A DNA stretch of 64,000 nt from Arenibacter aquaticus. Lineage in GTDB: Bacteria > Bacteroidota > Bacteroidia > Flavobacteriales > Flavobacteriaceae. The stretch is taken from positions 1 through 64,000 of the forward strand of contig NZ_RQPJ01000006.1 in assembly GCF_003957295.1 (NCBI RefSeq). Direction: 5' to 3'. Shown piece after piece: positions 35,403-44,006 of the stretch. Numbering within the stretch: the first letter of the stretch is position 1; each line of letters opens with the position of its first letter. Under the pieces are notes generated by a model. The model saw only the letters and a program-made list of their open reading frames with translations. It was not told where the DNA came from and did no database searches. The translations under genes and the position numbers were made by a program.

Positions 35403-36485
35403 ATGTCAGAGGAACGCTTAATGTCCAAGAAAAAACCTGCTTTTCCAGTATGTAAGGAATTGGACGCCTATTTGAAACACTATAGTAGAAAAATTGAAAT
35501 ACCAATTTTCTATGATGACCTATTGCGGTTTTCCGGTTCTGTAGTGGTGTATGATTCCAATGAAGAGGACACCCTATGGGTGCGGGTATATTATAGTGAA
35601 TTTGATCGCACTGAAATTGATATTAGTCTTAAAAAGGTATACTCTATTCTTCATTCCGATGGTAGCGACAGCATTTTCCCATTTTTAAATGTGGATGCTG
35701 TGGACTTCTGTACATTTGGGAATTCCAAACCGTTCCGGATCAAGGTCCGAAATATACTTAATGATAATTATACTTATTTCTATGTAAAAAGGACCGATGC
35801 TTCCCGAATATATGGGTTGGAATTGGAGCATATGCTTTCACCTTACAATCTTAACTTTTTGGTGTACAAGGATACCTTAATTGAGGAGCACATTGCCGGT
35901 ATACCCGGTGATGTCTTTATTAAGGAATTTTTACCTACCTGCTCCGAGTCCGAAAAATCGCAATTGGCAAAAGAATTTGTAAAATTCAATGAGCGGTGCA
36001 TGATTCGATTATTGGGCGATATGCGTTCCTATAATTACGTAATTGTGCCCACCCATGATTTTGACCATGTAGTGTATAAAATTAGGGCAATAGATTTTGA
36101 CCAACAGTGTTATGAAGGTAAACTAAAGGTTTATAGGCCCCAATTTTTCAAGGAGAATTTTAAAATGGTAATGTTGGTCAAGGATAAGCTACAACGCAAT
36201 TCAGTGGATCAGTATAAAATAGAGGAACGGTCCATTGTAGCGAAGCGGATATTAAGTTCCGGTAATCGTATCAAACGCTTGATAGCTATAGCTAAGACCG
36301 ATCATATTTCCAATGATGAAAACATAGCTTCCCTCGCCATGCATATTCATGAACTCACGGGGGATATAGATTTTAAAACCTGCAAGACCATGGGGGAGGT
36401 ATTGGCCCTAGCGTTGGATTTTGTAAAAAGAAATTACCAAGATGTAAGTATGAAACAGATTATAGAGAACAAGATTAAGATGTAA
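35403..36485 (+). CDS. Hypothetical protein with kinase-fold-like motifs
   Basis: A 360-aa cytosolic protein I cannot place in a named family. Residues 1-105 form an N-terminal region of unknown type. From about 105 the order of motifs recalls aminoglycoside-kinase or PI3K-like folds: FYVKR with K129 (beta-3 Lys position), E140/E142 in the next helix, LIEEHIAGIPGD (159-170, hinge-like), LLGDMRSYNYVI with D206 and N211 (catalytic-loop D-x4-N), and IRAIDFDQ with D231/D233 (metal-binding DFD). The C-terminal 100 residues are helical. No glycine-rich loop is evident. ATP-dependent phosphotransfer is an inference from motif order. The gene is monocistronic with a strong terminator. Confidence 0.8.
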   Translation: MSEERLMSKKKPAFPVCKELDAYLKHYSRKIEIPIFYDDLLRFSGSVVVYDSNEEDTLWVRVYYSEFDRTEIDISLKKVYSILHSDGSDSIFPFLNVDAVDFCTFGNSKPFRIKVRNILNDNYTYFYVKRTDASRIYGLELEHMLSPYNLNFLVYKDTLIEEHIAGIPGDVFIKEFLPTCSESEKSQLAKEFVKFNERCMIRLLGDMRSYNYVIVPTHDFDHVVYKIRAIDFDQQCYEGKLKVYRPQFFKENFKMVMLVKDKLQRNSVDQYKIEERSIVAKRILSSGNRIKRLIAIAKTDHISNDENIASLAMHIHELTGDIDFKTCKTMGEVLALALDFVKRNYQDVSMKQIIENKIKM

Positions 36486-36525
36486 TGGTCAAAGATGTAG
36501 GTCCCTGTGCCTTTATGGCCAAGGA

Positions 36526-36563
36526 AAAAGGTCGAAGTTTTTTTAAAAAAACTTCGACCTTTT
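36526..36563. terminator. Bidirectional terminator at 36.5 kb
   Basis: A perfect palindrome, AAAAGGTCGAAGTTTTTTT followed directly by its reverse complement, lies between convergent genes and ends in T on each strand. Confidence 0.9.
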
Positions 36564-36602
36564 ATAATTATATCAACACCCTCTAATTAAAGATCGTGGA
36601 TA

Positions 36603-37661
36603 CTAGGTTTTTTGCTCTTTATTAAAGTACACTAGGTAGTAGTACATTTGGCGTTCCTCATCCCATCCTTTTTCAACAAATTTTTCAGCTGATTCAGGAT
36701 TGATAAAATCCATTTTAATCTGGATATTGGTGTCTAGATTAATGACGTTTTTAATTTTCTTTCTGGCATCTGATACGGCTTTATTGGCAATATCAAAGGT
36801 AGAAACATCCGCTATGCTGAATTTGGGCCCTTTTTCTGTCTTATAGTGTTTAAACTCAGGAATCAGTTCAGGGTTCTCCATCACTTCGTTCAAGAAATTG
36901 GATTCCTCAAAAGCGTCATTTTTCGCAAAATGGTTCACAGCCCTGTTCATGAACAATACTTCTTGTTGCTTGTCCTCTGCAGGTAATACCACATCCTTGG
37001 CAAAATTCTGACAGAATTTTAAATAGTTCTTGGTTTTAAAGTTGTCATCCGACAGCGCTTCTACACCTAAGAAATTTTCCAACCAATATTTGGTGTCGTA
37101 TTTATTACTGTCTACGGATAGGACCTTGTATCCTTCTTCCTTATCGGTATTGAAGATTAGGCAACCCTTGTCCAGTTTGTTAATGTTGATCCCTTGCTGC
37201 ACCAAGATGTCCAAGTTATTGCCATTTTCCTCGAACTGAAGAAAGTCGTGTTTAAGCTCGCTCTTGAAAACCCCAACGGCATTAACTTTTACATTGTCCA
37301 ACAACAGATCGGTGAGATAGGCCACATAGACCTCTCCACTTTTTATATGCGGGTGATTGGATTGGTCAAATAAATGGGTGGCAATTTTTTTTGAATTTTC
37401 ATGAAGGCTGTTAGGGTCGTTAAAAATATCGGTGACAACCTTGTGCATTTCATTAAATTCCAGATCCACTTCGTTGGCAAAATGATAATAGTTTTCCTCT
37501 TTCTCCCTAAAGGGCTTAAAGAAATATTCCTTTAAAAGACCTGTTGTTTCATCATTAAGGGAAAATGGCTCTTCTGAAAGGAAAGCACCTTCACTCTTAT
37601 TTTTATTTCCCACACGATGTATGGAAATGGTTTCAATCTGGGTAGTGTATAAGTTGATCAT
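36603..37661 (-). CDS. Nucleoid-associated protein (NdpA/YejK, NA37 family)
   Basis: A 352-aa protein of the 37-kDa nucleoid-associated family, which binds the chromosome in Enterobacteria. Family features include the N-terminal pattern ending in IHRVGNK, SGEVYVAYLTDLLLD, GVFKSELKHDFLQ, KLDKGCLIFN and the C-terminal FCQNFAKDVV and AVNHFAKNDAF segments. The length agrees. The role in Bacteroidota is untested. A TAATTTTG -7 box lies 11 nt upstream of the start. Confidence 0.9.
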   Translation of the reverse strand: MINLYTTQIETISIHRVGNKNKSEGAFLSEEPFSLNDETTGLLKEYFFKPFREKEENYYHFANEVDLEFNEMHKVVTDIFNDPNSLHENSKKIATHLFDQSNHPHIKSGEVYVAYLTDLLLDNVKVNAVGVFKSELKHDFLQFEENGNNLDILVQQGININKLDKGCLIFNTDKEEGYKVLSVDSNKYDTKYWLENFLGVEALSDDNFKTKNYLKFCQNFAKDVVLPAEDKQQEVLFMNRAVNHFAKNDAFEESNFLNEVMENPELIPEFKHYKTEKGPKFSIADVSTFDIANKAVSDARKKIKNVINLDTNIQIKMDFINPESAEKFVEKGWDEERQMYYYLVYFNKEQKT

Positions 37662-37671
37662 AGATCTAGTG

Positions 37672-37679
37672 CAAAATTA
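37672..37679 (-). promoter_or_regulatory. -7 box of the nucleoid-associated protein gene
   Basis: On the minus strand this reads TAATTTTG, ending 10 nt before the ATG. No clear -33 element, and a very short leader is implied. Confidence 0.4.
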
Positions 37680-37794
37680 TGGTTAAACAGTACTTGGCCC
37701 TCTATACTGGGTTAAGCGGTAATTTATTGGAAATAATAGGATAGCCATGAAGTTCGTTATAAAAAACGAAATCCTAATTTTATTGCTCTAAATA

Positions 37795-38292
37795 TTAGTT
37801 CCAATTTTCATCAAAATCCAAATCCTCGTAATTGTCCAAGGTATTGTCAAAATCGTATTCGCTTTTCTCGGCCTGAAATTCTTTTTCGGGAGGGGAGTCC
37901 GGTATTTCTCCAAAGCTGAAAAGCGTATTGGGATAGGTGCGACCGTCTTCTTTCTCAACTATATCCGCCAATTCCACAAAGAATGTCCACATACTTAGAA
38001 AGTCGTAAACATAAATAAGTTTGGGGGAATGTTCCGTAAGGATGTCCTTAAGTAGAATTTCATTCATTAATCGAACATCAGATCCGGATTCGCTCATGTC
38101 GAAAAGGGCAATTTCCTCGTCTTGTTTCCAATCATCATCACAGGTATAAAAAGATGCCATTTCATTTCCTAGAAAACCAAAAGCCTGGGTTATGGCGTTG
38201 TGAAAGTCTTCCATGGAATCGTGTTCCTCAATTTCAATATCCCTAAAAATATCATCCTCAGCATCTAATATTATCCTTATTTTATATATCAT
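37795..38292 (-). CDS. IS1096 TnpR-passenger / pRiA4b ORF-3-like protein
   Basis: A 165-aa acidic protein with the PRiA4_ORF3-type domain: MIYKIRIILDAEDDIFRDIEIEE, then DFHNAITQAFGF, FYTCDDDWKQDEEI and YVYDFLSMWTFFVELADI (the D-x-G-D-x-W-x-F pattern, here YDFLSMWTF). The name reflects early finds near mobile elements, but the family is common as a lone chromosomal gene, and no transposase is nearby. Function unknown. It follows haem A synthase by 27 nt on the same strand and may be cotranscribed with it. Confidence 0.87.
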   Translation of the reverse strand: MIYKIRIILDAEDDIFRDIEIEEHDSMEDFHNAITQAFGFLGNEMASFYTCDDDWKQDEEIALFDMSESGSDVRLMNEILLKDILTEHSPKLIYVYDFLSMWTFFVELADIVEKEDGRTYPNTLFSFGEIPDSPPEKEFQAEKSEYDFDNTLDNYEDLDFDENWN

Positions 38293-38319
38293 TGGGTACT
38301 TTTTTTTGTGCTGGCAAAG

Positions 38320-39354
38320 TTACAAAGTTTTAGTTGTTTTAGAAGCATATATGGCTTCCAAAACCAAATAGAACTGAAAACCGAATAATACCGAGGCAAT
38401 TACCAAATGCAAGGGCTGACTGCTAAAGGGAAAATCCATGTAATACATGGCCATGCCGGTTATTACTTCAAGAAATAATAGTGCCAGTACCCAATTTATT
38501 TTAGTGTAACCAAGTTTCTTTTTAAAGATTCTAGTAGCTAAAAATACATTTAGTAAAATGACGAAAATTGAGAAAGAGCGGTGTAGGTAAAAAGCTATAG
38601 AGGGAGTGTCCAGCCAAAGTTGTGGAGCATTTTCACCCATAATTTTTGATTGTTCGTCTACAAATTGTCTTACCTGTGTTCCCAGTACTACTTGTATCAA
38701 GCTTGTAATAAGTGCAATCCACAATAGGTTTCGGGTGGTTTTATCCGGTAGTGAAGGACTTTGGGGATTTCTTGAGGCATGTATTATGTAAAGAATCATG
38801 GCAACAATAAAGAGTGCCATTACCATATGTACCGTTATTTTTGCGGGGGCCAAAACCGAATATACAACAGTGGCTCCCAGCCATGCCTGGAATCCCATGG
38901 CAAATACTACCAACCAGGAAAGAATAGTTATTTTAGGTTTCTTTTTCCAAAAGCTAAACGATACTATTGCCATTACCAAGGTACCAATTCCCGCAAGGGC
39001 TCCAAAAAGTCTGTTTATGAATTCTGTCCAAGTATGAAAGGGGTTAAAAATGGCATAGTCGTGTTTGGTATAAGGCTCCCAATTATTGGTGTTGTAGGAA
39101 GTGGAGGTAATAAAATTTGATTTAGCTACCCATAGGGAGTCATCTACAATTATAACCTGTCCTTTTTTGAAATCCCTATTGGCTGTCCACTGTAATTCAC
39201 TTATATCGGTTGGGGGAATATAATAACCAAAACATTTGGGCCAGTCAGGGCATCCCATACCACTGCCCGTCATCCTTACCACAGCACCCGCTACTATAAC
39301 GAGATAAACCAAAACTAAAGCGATTTTGGCAATTTTTGTAAAATATTTTTGCAT
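38320..39354 (-). CDS. ctaA: Haem A synthase (COX15/CtaA family)
   Basis: A 344-aa inner-membrane enzyme converting haem O to haem A for aa3-type cytochrome oxidases. Eight hydrophobic segments are visible. Conserved residues include VRMTGSGMGCPDWPKCFG (about 27-44, with two Cys), HTWTEFINRLFGAL with a haem-ligand His, the second HMVMALF, and the C-terminal YLHRSFSIFVILL and PLHLVIASVLFGFQF His ligands. An insertion between helices 1 and 2 (about 45-95) is common in Bacteroidota. A TAATTTTG -7 box lies 22 nt upstream. Confidence 0.95.
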   Translation of the reverse strand: MQKYFTKIAKIALVLVYLVIVAGAVVRMTGSGMGCPDWPKCFGYYIPPTDISELQWTANRDFKKGQVIIVDDSLWVAKSNFITSTSYNTNNWEPYTKHDYAIFNPFHTWTEFINRLFGALAGIGTLVMAIVSFSFWKKKPKITILSWLVVFAMGFQAWLGATVVYSVLAPAKITVHMVMALFIVAMILYIIHASRNPQSPSLPDKTTRNLLWIALITSLIQVVLGTQVRQFVDEQSKIMGENAPQLWLDTPSIAFYLHRSFSIFVILLNVFLATRIFKKKLGYTKINWVLALLFLEVITGMAMYYMDFPFSSQPLHLVIASVLFGFQFYLVLEAIYASKTTKTL

Positions 39355-39376
39355 TTGGACATTTGAAAGCGTAGGG

Positions 39377-39384
39377 CAAAATTA
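39377..39384 (-). promoter_or_regulatory. -7 box of ctaA
   Basis: On the minus strand this reads TAATTTTG, 22 nt before the ATG. No -33 box at the normal distance. Confidence 0.4.
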
Positions 39385-39472
39385 ATACTCTTTGATTAGA
39401 ATTAGGCCTGCGCAAGGTTCATTTTCTTGACAAAAAATTATCCGAATATCTCCATTTGGATTTATTCGTGAT

Positions 39473-40897
39473 TTATTGGGATACCAGTCCCATTTCTTTA
39501 CCTTTTTTCAGCATTAGGGCATAGGCGGCTTCGTACTCATTTGGAATTTCACCTTCCAAAATAGCCTCTTTAATAGCCTCTTTTATGATTCCTATTTCCT
39601 TGGATGGCTTTAGGTCAAAGGTTTTCATAATTTCCTCACCGCTAACAGGGGGTTGAAAATTTCTAACATGGTCTCTTTCCTCTACTTCTTCAATTTTCTG
39701 GCGTACAATTTTAAAATTATTTTTATAACGCTTTTGTTTTTTTGGATTTTTTGTGGTGATGTCCGCCTCGCATAAGGTCATTAGATCTTCCACATGGTCA
39801 CCCGCATCAAAAATTAGCCTTCTCACTGCAGAATCGGTTACAAAGTCTTCGGACAACACTATAGGTCTAGAGCTCATAAGCACCATTTTTTGCACAAATT
39901 TCATTTTGTCGTTTAATGGTAATCTAAGACGTTTAAATAGTTTATATACCATCTTGGCTCCAATGAATTCGTGGGCATGAAAGGTCCATCCAATTTTTTT
40001 ATCAAATTTTTTGGTCGGGGCCTTACCTATATCGTGCAATAAGGCAGCCCATCTTAACCATACGTTCTCCGTATTTTCGGCAATATTGTCTACTACTTCA
40101 AGAGTATGCCAAAAGTTGTCCTTATGCCGTTGTCCCTCAATTTCCTCTATACCTTCCAAAGCCACTAATTCTGGCATAATAAAGGAAAGAAGTCCTGTTT
40201 GATGTAGCAGGGAGAAGCCTAGTGATGGCTTTTTGCTGGCCAAGATCTTGTGTAATTCGTCTACGATGCGTTCATTGGAGATAATCTTTATCCTTTCCTT
40301 ATTGTCGCTAATTGCCTGTAGGGACTCTGGGTGTATTATAAAGTTGAGTTGTGTGGCAAAGCGAATGGCGCGCATCATGCGCAGTGGATCGTCCGAATAG
40401 GTTAAATCTGGGTCCAATGGTGTTTTTATCAATTGCCTTTTTAGATCCCCAATTCCGTCGAAGGGATCCAATAGTTGTCCGTAATCCCTGCTGTTAAGTG
40501 AAATGGCCAGGGCATTGATAGTGAAGTCCCGCCGCTTTTGGTCATCTTCCAGACTACCATCTTCAACTACTGGCTTTCTACTGTCCCTGTGGTAGCTTTC
40601 CTTTCTCGCACCAACGAATTCAATTTCTATCTCCTTGAATTTGATCATGGCAGTACCAAAATTCTTAAAGACACTAACTTCTGAGCTTCCAGGTAATTTC
40701 TTAGCTACCAATTTGGCCAGTTCTATACCGCTGCCTATGGCAACGATATCTATGTCCTTGGGTATGCCTCTTTTTAAAAGATAATCCCTTACAAAACCTC
40801 CAATAACGTAGGAATCTACCGAGAGTTCCTTGGCCGCATCTGAAATAGTTGAAAATATAGGGTCTTTTAAAGCTTCTTCGTGGTTTGTTGCTATCAT
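39473..40897 (-). CDS. CCA tRNA nucleotidyltransferase / poly(A) polymerase family with HD domain
   Basis: A 474-aa class II nucleotidyltransferase that adds or repairs the CCA end of tRNAs. The head holds [15 protein letters not shown] and [10 protein letters not shown] with the catalytic DxD, followed by [17 protein letters not shown] and [13 protein letters not shown]. The C-terminal part has an HD domain ([10 protein letters not shown], about 288-297) seen in dual-function enzymes. It starts 3 nt after the end of the Sua5/YciO gene, so it belongs to the same operon. Whether it makes the full CCA or only part cannot be told. Confidence 0.95.
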   Translation of the reverse strand: MIATNHEEALKDPIFSTISDAAKELSVDSYVIGGFVRDYLLKRGIPKDIDIVAIGSGIELAKLVAKKLPGSSEVSVFKNFGTAMIKFKEIEIEFVGARKESYHRDSRKPVVEDGSLEDDQKRRDFTINALAISLNSRDYGQLLDPFDGIGDLKRQLIKTPLDPDLTYSDDPLRMMRAIRFATQLNFIIHPESLQAISDNKERIKIISNERIVDELHKILASKKPSLGFSLLHQTGLLSFIMPELVALEGIEEIEGQRHKDNFWHTLEVVDNIAENTENVWLRWAALLHDIGKAPTKKFDKKIGWTFHAHEFIGAKMVYKLFKRLRLPLNDKMKFVQKMVLMSSRPIVLSEDFVTDSAVRRLIFDAGDHVEDLMTLCEADITTKNPKKQKRYKNNFKIVRQKIEEVEERDHVRNFQPPVSGEEIMKTFDLKPSKEIGIIKEAIKEAILEGEIPNEYEAAYALMLKKGKEMGLVSQ

Positions 40898-40900
40898 TTT

Positions 40901-41470
40901 TTATTCTCGGATCACTTTTACGGTACCATCATTACCGAGCATAATAATGGATGAGGGGGTACTTTTAATTTTATCGCGGTCCAAATTTACTATATAGTCC
41001 ACACCTTTTAAAATCTCATCCGGTATTTCTTTGTAAGCCATGGGGGTTGGTTGCCCTGCCAAATTAGCGGATGTGGACACAATAGGCTTTTTAAACTTTT
41101 TTATTAGGTACTTACAAAATTTATCCGAAGCTACCCTAATGGCAAGGGTATTGTCGGCCGCTATCAGGTTTTCGGCAATCCCTTTTGGGGATTCGTACAC
41201 AATGGTAGTGGGTTTGGTGGCCAGGTCCATGATGTCGTATGCAAGTTCTGGTACCTTTTCCACATGCTGTTCCAACATAAAATCATTGGCCACCAAGCAG
41301 ATCATCGTTTTTGTATTGGATCTTTTTTTGAGAGTGTATATTTTATTTACTGCCTTGGCATTGGTAGCGTCGCAACCTATACCCCATACAGTATCCGTTG
41401 GATACAAAATAAGGCCTCCTTGAGAGAGAATTTCACAACATTGGTCTACCTCTGTAAGAATATCATCCAT
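40901..41470 (-). CDS. Sua5/YciO/YrdC family protein (threonylcarbamoyl-AMP synthase-like)
   Basis: A 189-aa protein of the family that makes threonylcarbamoyl-AMP for the t6A37 modification of tRNAs. Visible motifs are LILYPTDTVWGIGCDATN, the KKRSNTK nucleotide-binding lysines, and STSANLAGQPTP. The longer frame starts inside the upstream glycosyltransferase gene. ATG at 41470, 8 nt after that gene's stop, fits both the family N-terminus and the gene spacing. It sits between a glycosyltransferase and the CCA-adding enzyme in one operon. It lacks the C-terminal Sua5 domain. Confidence 0.93.
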   Translation of the reverse strand: MDDILTEVDQCCEILSQGGLILYPTDTVWGIGCDATNAKAVNKIYTLKKRSNTKTMICLVANDFMLEQHVEKVPELAYDIMDLATKPTTIVYESPKGIAENLIAADNTLAIRVASDKFCKYLIKKFKKPIVSTSANLAGQPTPMAYKEIPDEILKGVDYIVNLDRDKIKSTPSSIIMLGNDGTVKVIRE

Positions 41471-41478
41471 ACTAGCAT

Positions 41479-43299
41479 TTATTTTAAACTTCTTAATCGC
41501 TTTAGTTCCTTGTATCTGGAATATACTCCCAGCGCATTCAGATAACAAATGATCATTCCTTTTTTTCCGTCAAGAAATCCCAAACGAATAAAATAGTGAT
41601 TGAAAAATTTATAGAACGGCCTAAATATGAAGTGGTACATATTGGGGGAATAATCTTTTTTTAATTCCTCCACCGCCTTCATTTGCCCATATTTGATCAT
41701 TTTCGACTTATAATCTTCATAATTCTTATAGGAGTAGTGAATCATTTTGTTTTTGAGAACATCAGATTTGCCTTCCACAATCAAGGTTTCGTGAACTATC
41801 CTATCTTGGGTAAAATGTACTTTACTCTTTCTAAATAACCTGTAGTTTTTATCACTTTGCCATCCGCTAAAGCGCAGCACCTCTTTTTTAAACATAAAGG
41901 TCCTATAAAAATAGTAGGCGTCGGCAGTGGGCTCTTTAGCGTTTACGGTTTGGAGTATTTCGTTTCTTAAGGCATCCGGGACCCGCTCATCGGCATCTAA
42001 AAATAGGATCCACTCATTACTGGCCTGTTCCAATGCAAAGGACTTTTGATCGGTATAGTTAACAAAGGGTCTTTGTATCAATTTAACATTGGGGTGGGCC
42101 TTTATTTTATCTACCGTACCATCAGAGCTAAAGCTGTCCACCACTATAATTTCATCAACAAACTTTATATTCTCCAACACCGCATTGATATGTATGTCCT
42201 CGTTATACGTGATCAATATTCCTGTAATCTTATTGGTCTTGGGACCTACAAACGGATTTTTTACGGGCTTCCCGAACATAGAGTTTATTTTCAGTCTTCT
42301 GCTAAGCGAAAGCCTTCTTCTCTCCGGTACACCATGCAATTCAATATATTTTTTTACTGTATCTACCATTCTCCAGGCCGATCTCCCGTCCTGATAGGGG
42401 TGAAATTGCATGTTTATAAAGGTTCTTTCGGGCGCATATTGGTCCAACTCAAAGTTGTCCAATACCTTTTGGGTGAGTTGGTTATACGAATTTGAATTGT
42501 CCCATAGGACCTTGTCCGATATATTTTTGTAGGATATTACGGGCTTGTCCAAGAGTATAAACTCATATATTACAGAAGAGGTGTCGCTGATTAGGATGTC
42601 TGCCTGCAATAGCGATTTTATAATGTTCTTGTCTTCTTTGAATACTATATTGGGCGTGTCTTGGGCCAGTTCCCGGTACGCTTTTATCCACTTCGGATCC
42701 ATTAGATCATGAAGTTTTATAAAAACTAAATACCCAGTGTTTTCTGCTAGTTTTTTTATTTCCTTTATCAGAAATGGCGCGGAGGTTAGGCTAGGGGAGA
42801 AGGTAGGGGCGTACAGTACAATTTTATCCGTATTAAATAACTCCAGCAAGGCTTTCTTTTCAAACTCGTATTTGTTTTTTTCAGTGCTGTAAACATCCAA
42901 TTTAGGCCATCCGGTTTCAATTACCTCAAAATTCCTATGTACTTTTTTTAGAGTATTGAATTTATTGGTAAAATATGGACCTTGGGTAAGATATAGGTCA
43001 AAGTAATGGCGGATACGGAAGTGACCTTTTTTTTCACCCGCCAAACCATGGAATACCTGCACTTTTAACCCCCGTAAATAGTGGGGGACCTCATTGCCAG
43101 GGACAAATATAGCATCGCTTTTAAACAATTGTAGATCCAATATACTTAGGGTATACGGCTCATTTTTGAAGGGGAAATTGTCCAAAAGTTTTTCTGATAT
43201 ATACCAGAGAAAGTCGTGCTCCTGTTCATGGAGTATGTCCCTGATAGGGCCTAGTATTCCAAAAGCATAGGCATTTTGACAGAACAGTATTACTTTCAT
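41479..43299 (-). CDS. Fused CDP-glycerol glycerophosphotransferase and family 2 glycosyltransferase
   Basis: A 606-aa two-domain enzyme. Residues 1-325 match the CDP-glycerol:polyol glycerophosphotransferase (TagB/TagF) fold: VFHGLAGEKKGHF with H84, YAPTFSPS, FIKLHDLMD and ISDTSSVIYEFILLDKPVI (237-255). Residues 355-606 form a GT2 glycosyltransferase with ILITYNE, VVDSFSSDGT and DADERV (D435/D437), plus the tail shared with the stand-alone protein at 45779-46573 (YRTFMF, FSGWQ.DKNYRLFRKSK, RLGFLDGKKG). A joint product could add polyol phosphate and sugar to one glycan. It overlaps the LicC-like gene by 4 nt and is followed by the Sua5/YciO gene. Confidence 0.9.
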   Translation of the reverse strand: MKVILFCQNAYAFGILGPIRDILHEQEHDFLWYISEKLLDNFPFKNEPYTLSILDLQLFKSDAIFVPGNEVPHYLRGLKVQVFHGLAGEKKGHFRIRHYFDLYLTQGPYFTNKFNTLKKVHRNFEVIETGWPKLDVYSTEKNKYEFEKKALLELFNTDKIVLYAPTFSPSLTSAPFLIKEIKKLAENTGYLVFIKLHDLMDPKWIKAYRELAQDTPNIVFKEDKNIIKSLLQADILISDTSSVIYEFILLDKPVISYKNISDKVLWDNSNSYNQLTQKVLDNFELDQYAPERTFINMQFHPYQDGRSAWRMVDTVKKYIELHGVPERRRLSLSRRLKINSMFGKPVKNPFVGPKTNKITGILITYNEDIHINAVLENIKFVDEIIVVDSFSSDGTVDKIKAHPNVKLIQRPFVNYTDQKSFALEQASNEWILFLDADERVPDALRNEILQTVNAKEPTADAYYFYRTFMFKKEVLRFSGWQSDKNYRLFRKSKVHFTQDRIVHETLIVEGKSDVLKNKMIHYSYKNYEDYKSKMIKYGQMKAVEELKKDYSPNMYHFIFRPFYKFFNHYFIRLGFLDGKKGMIICYLNALGVYSRYKELKRLRSLK

Positions 43300-43982
43300 T
43301 TTTGGAACAGGTTATTGGCATTTTCCAAATCTTCCTTGAAGTCGACTTCCATGCAGTCGTACTCGGAAATGTCCACTGCACTGATTTTTAATCCATCTTT
43401 TTTTATGGCCAATTCCAAGCCTTTTTCAAAATAGTCATTGTCATCACATTCTTCCAACCTATGAATAAAACTCTTTATGTCCTTGGAGGATATAAAATTA
43501 ATGCCCACGGCCTCACCCAAGCCATTTTTTACAGTTTTGGACAATTGATCTATAAAACCGCCTTGAAGGGTGTATTTTACTTCTTCCTCGGCCACCTTGC
43601 TTGTGTTTACCGCTACAAAGGATTCCTTCTTGTCTATAAAGGGTTTTAATACGGATAAAAGCCCGGCATCAAATACCACGTCCCCATTTAACCAAAGTAC
43701 GGATTTGTCCCTATTTTTTCTCAACGCCTTTAAAAGACTTTTGGATGTATTGGTCTGGTCAAAGAACGGATTGTATATATAGGTCAGCTCTGGGAAGCGT
43801 TCCATTATTAAGTTCTTTTTAAAACCTACCACTACATTAATATCGTCAATGTTAAACGTTTCATCTAGGTTGTCGACCTGCATTTCCATGATACATTTAC
43901 CATTCTTTAGGGGGGTTAGGGGTTTGGGGAATGGATTTCCAAGTCTAGATCCAATGCCTGCTGCTAAAATGACGATTTTCAT
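43296..43982 (-). CDS. LicC-like nucleotidyltransferase
   Basis: A 228-aa nucleotidyltransferase with the sugar/choline-phosphate cytidylyltransferase fold. The N-terminal loop MKIVILAAGIGSRLGNPFPKPLTPL binds the nucleotide and LWLNGDVVFD holds the metal-binding Asp (about 95-104). The size and the NTP-transferase core without a hexapeptide tail resemble LicC, which makes CDP-choline, but sugar-1-phosphate activation is equally possible. Its stop overlaps the glycerophosphotransferase/GT2 gene by 4 nt, and it follows the TupA-like gene by 24 nt in the same operon. Confidence 0.85.
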   Translation of the reverse strand: MKIVILAAGIGSRLGNPFPKPLTPLKNGKCIMEMQVDNLDETFNIDDINVVVGFKKNLIMERFPELTYIYNPFFDQTNTSKSLLKALRKNRDKSVLWLNGDVVFDAGLLSVLKPFIDKKESFVAVNTSKVAEEEVKYTLQGGFIDQLSKTVKNGLGEAVGINFISSKDIKSFIHRLEECDDNDYFEKGLELAIKKDGLKISAVDISEYDCMEVDFKEDLENANNLFQK

Positions 43983-44006
43983 AGTTTTTTAATTTTAAAA
44001 GCCAGT

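Noticed and set aside
37795..38292. Mobile-element cargo because of the TnpR-passenger family name
   Set aside because: No transposase, inverted repeats or target duplication are nearby. The family is common as a chromosomal gene.
41471..41548. 26-residue N-terminal extension of the Sua5/YciO protein
   Set aside because: It would overlap the glycosyltransferase gene by 70 nt and does not match the family. ATG 41470 fits.
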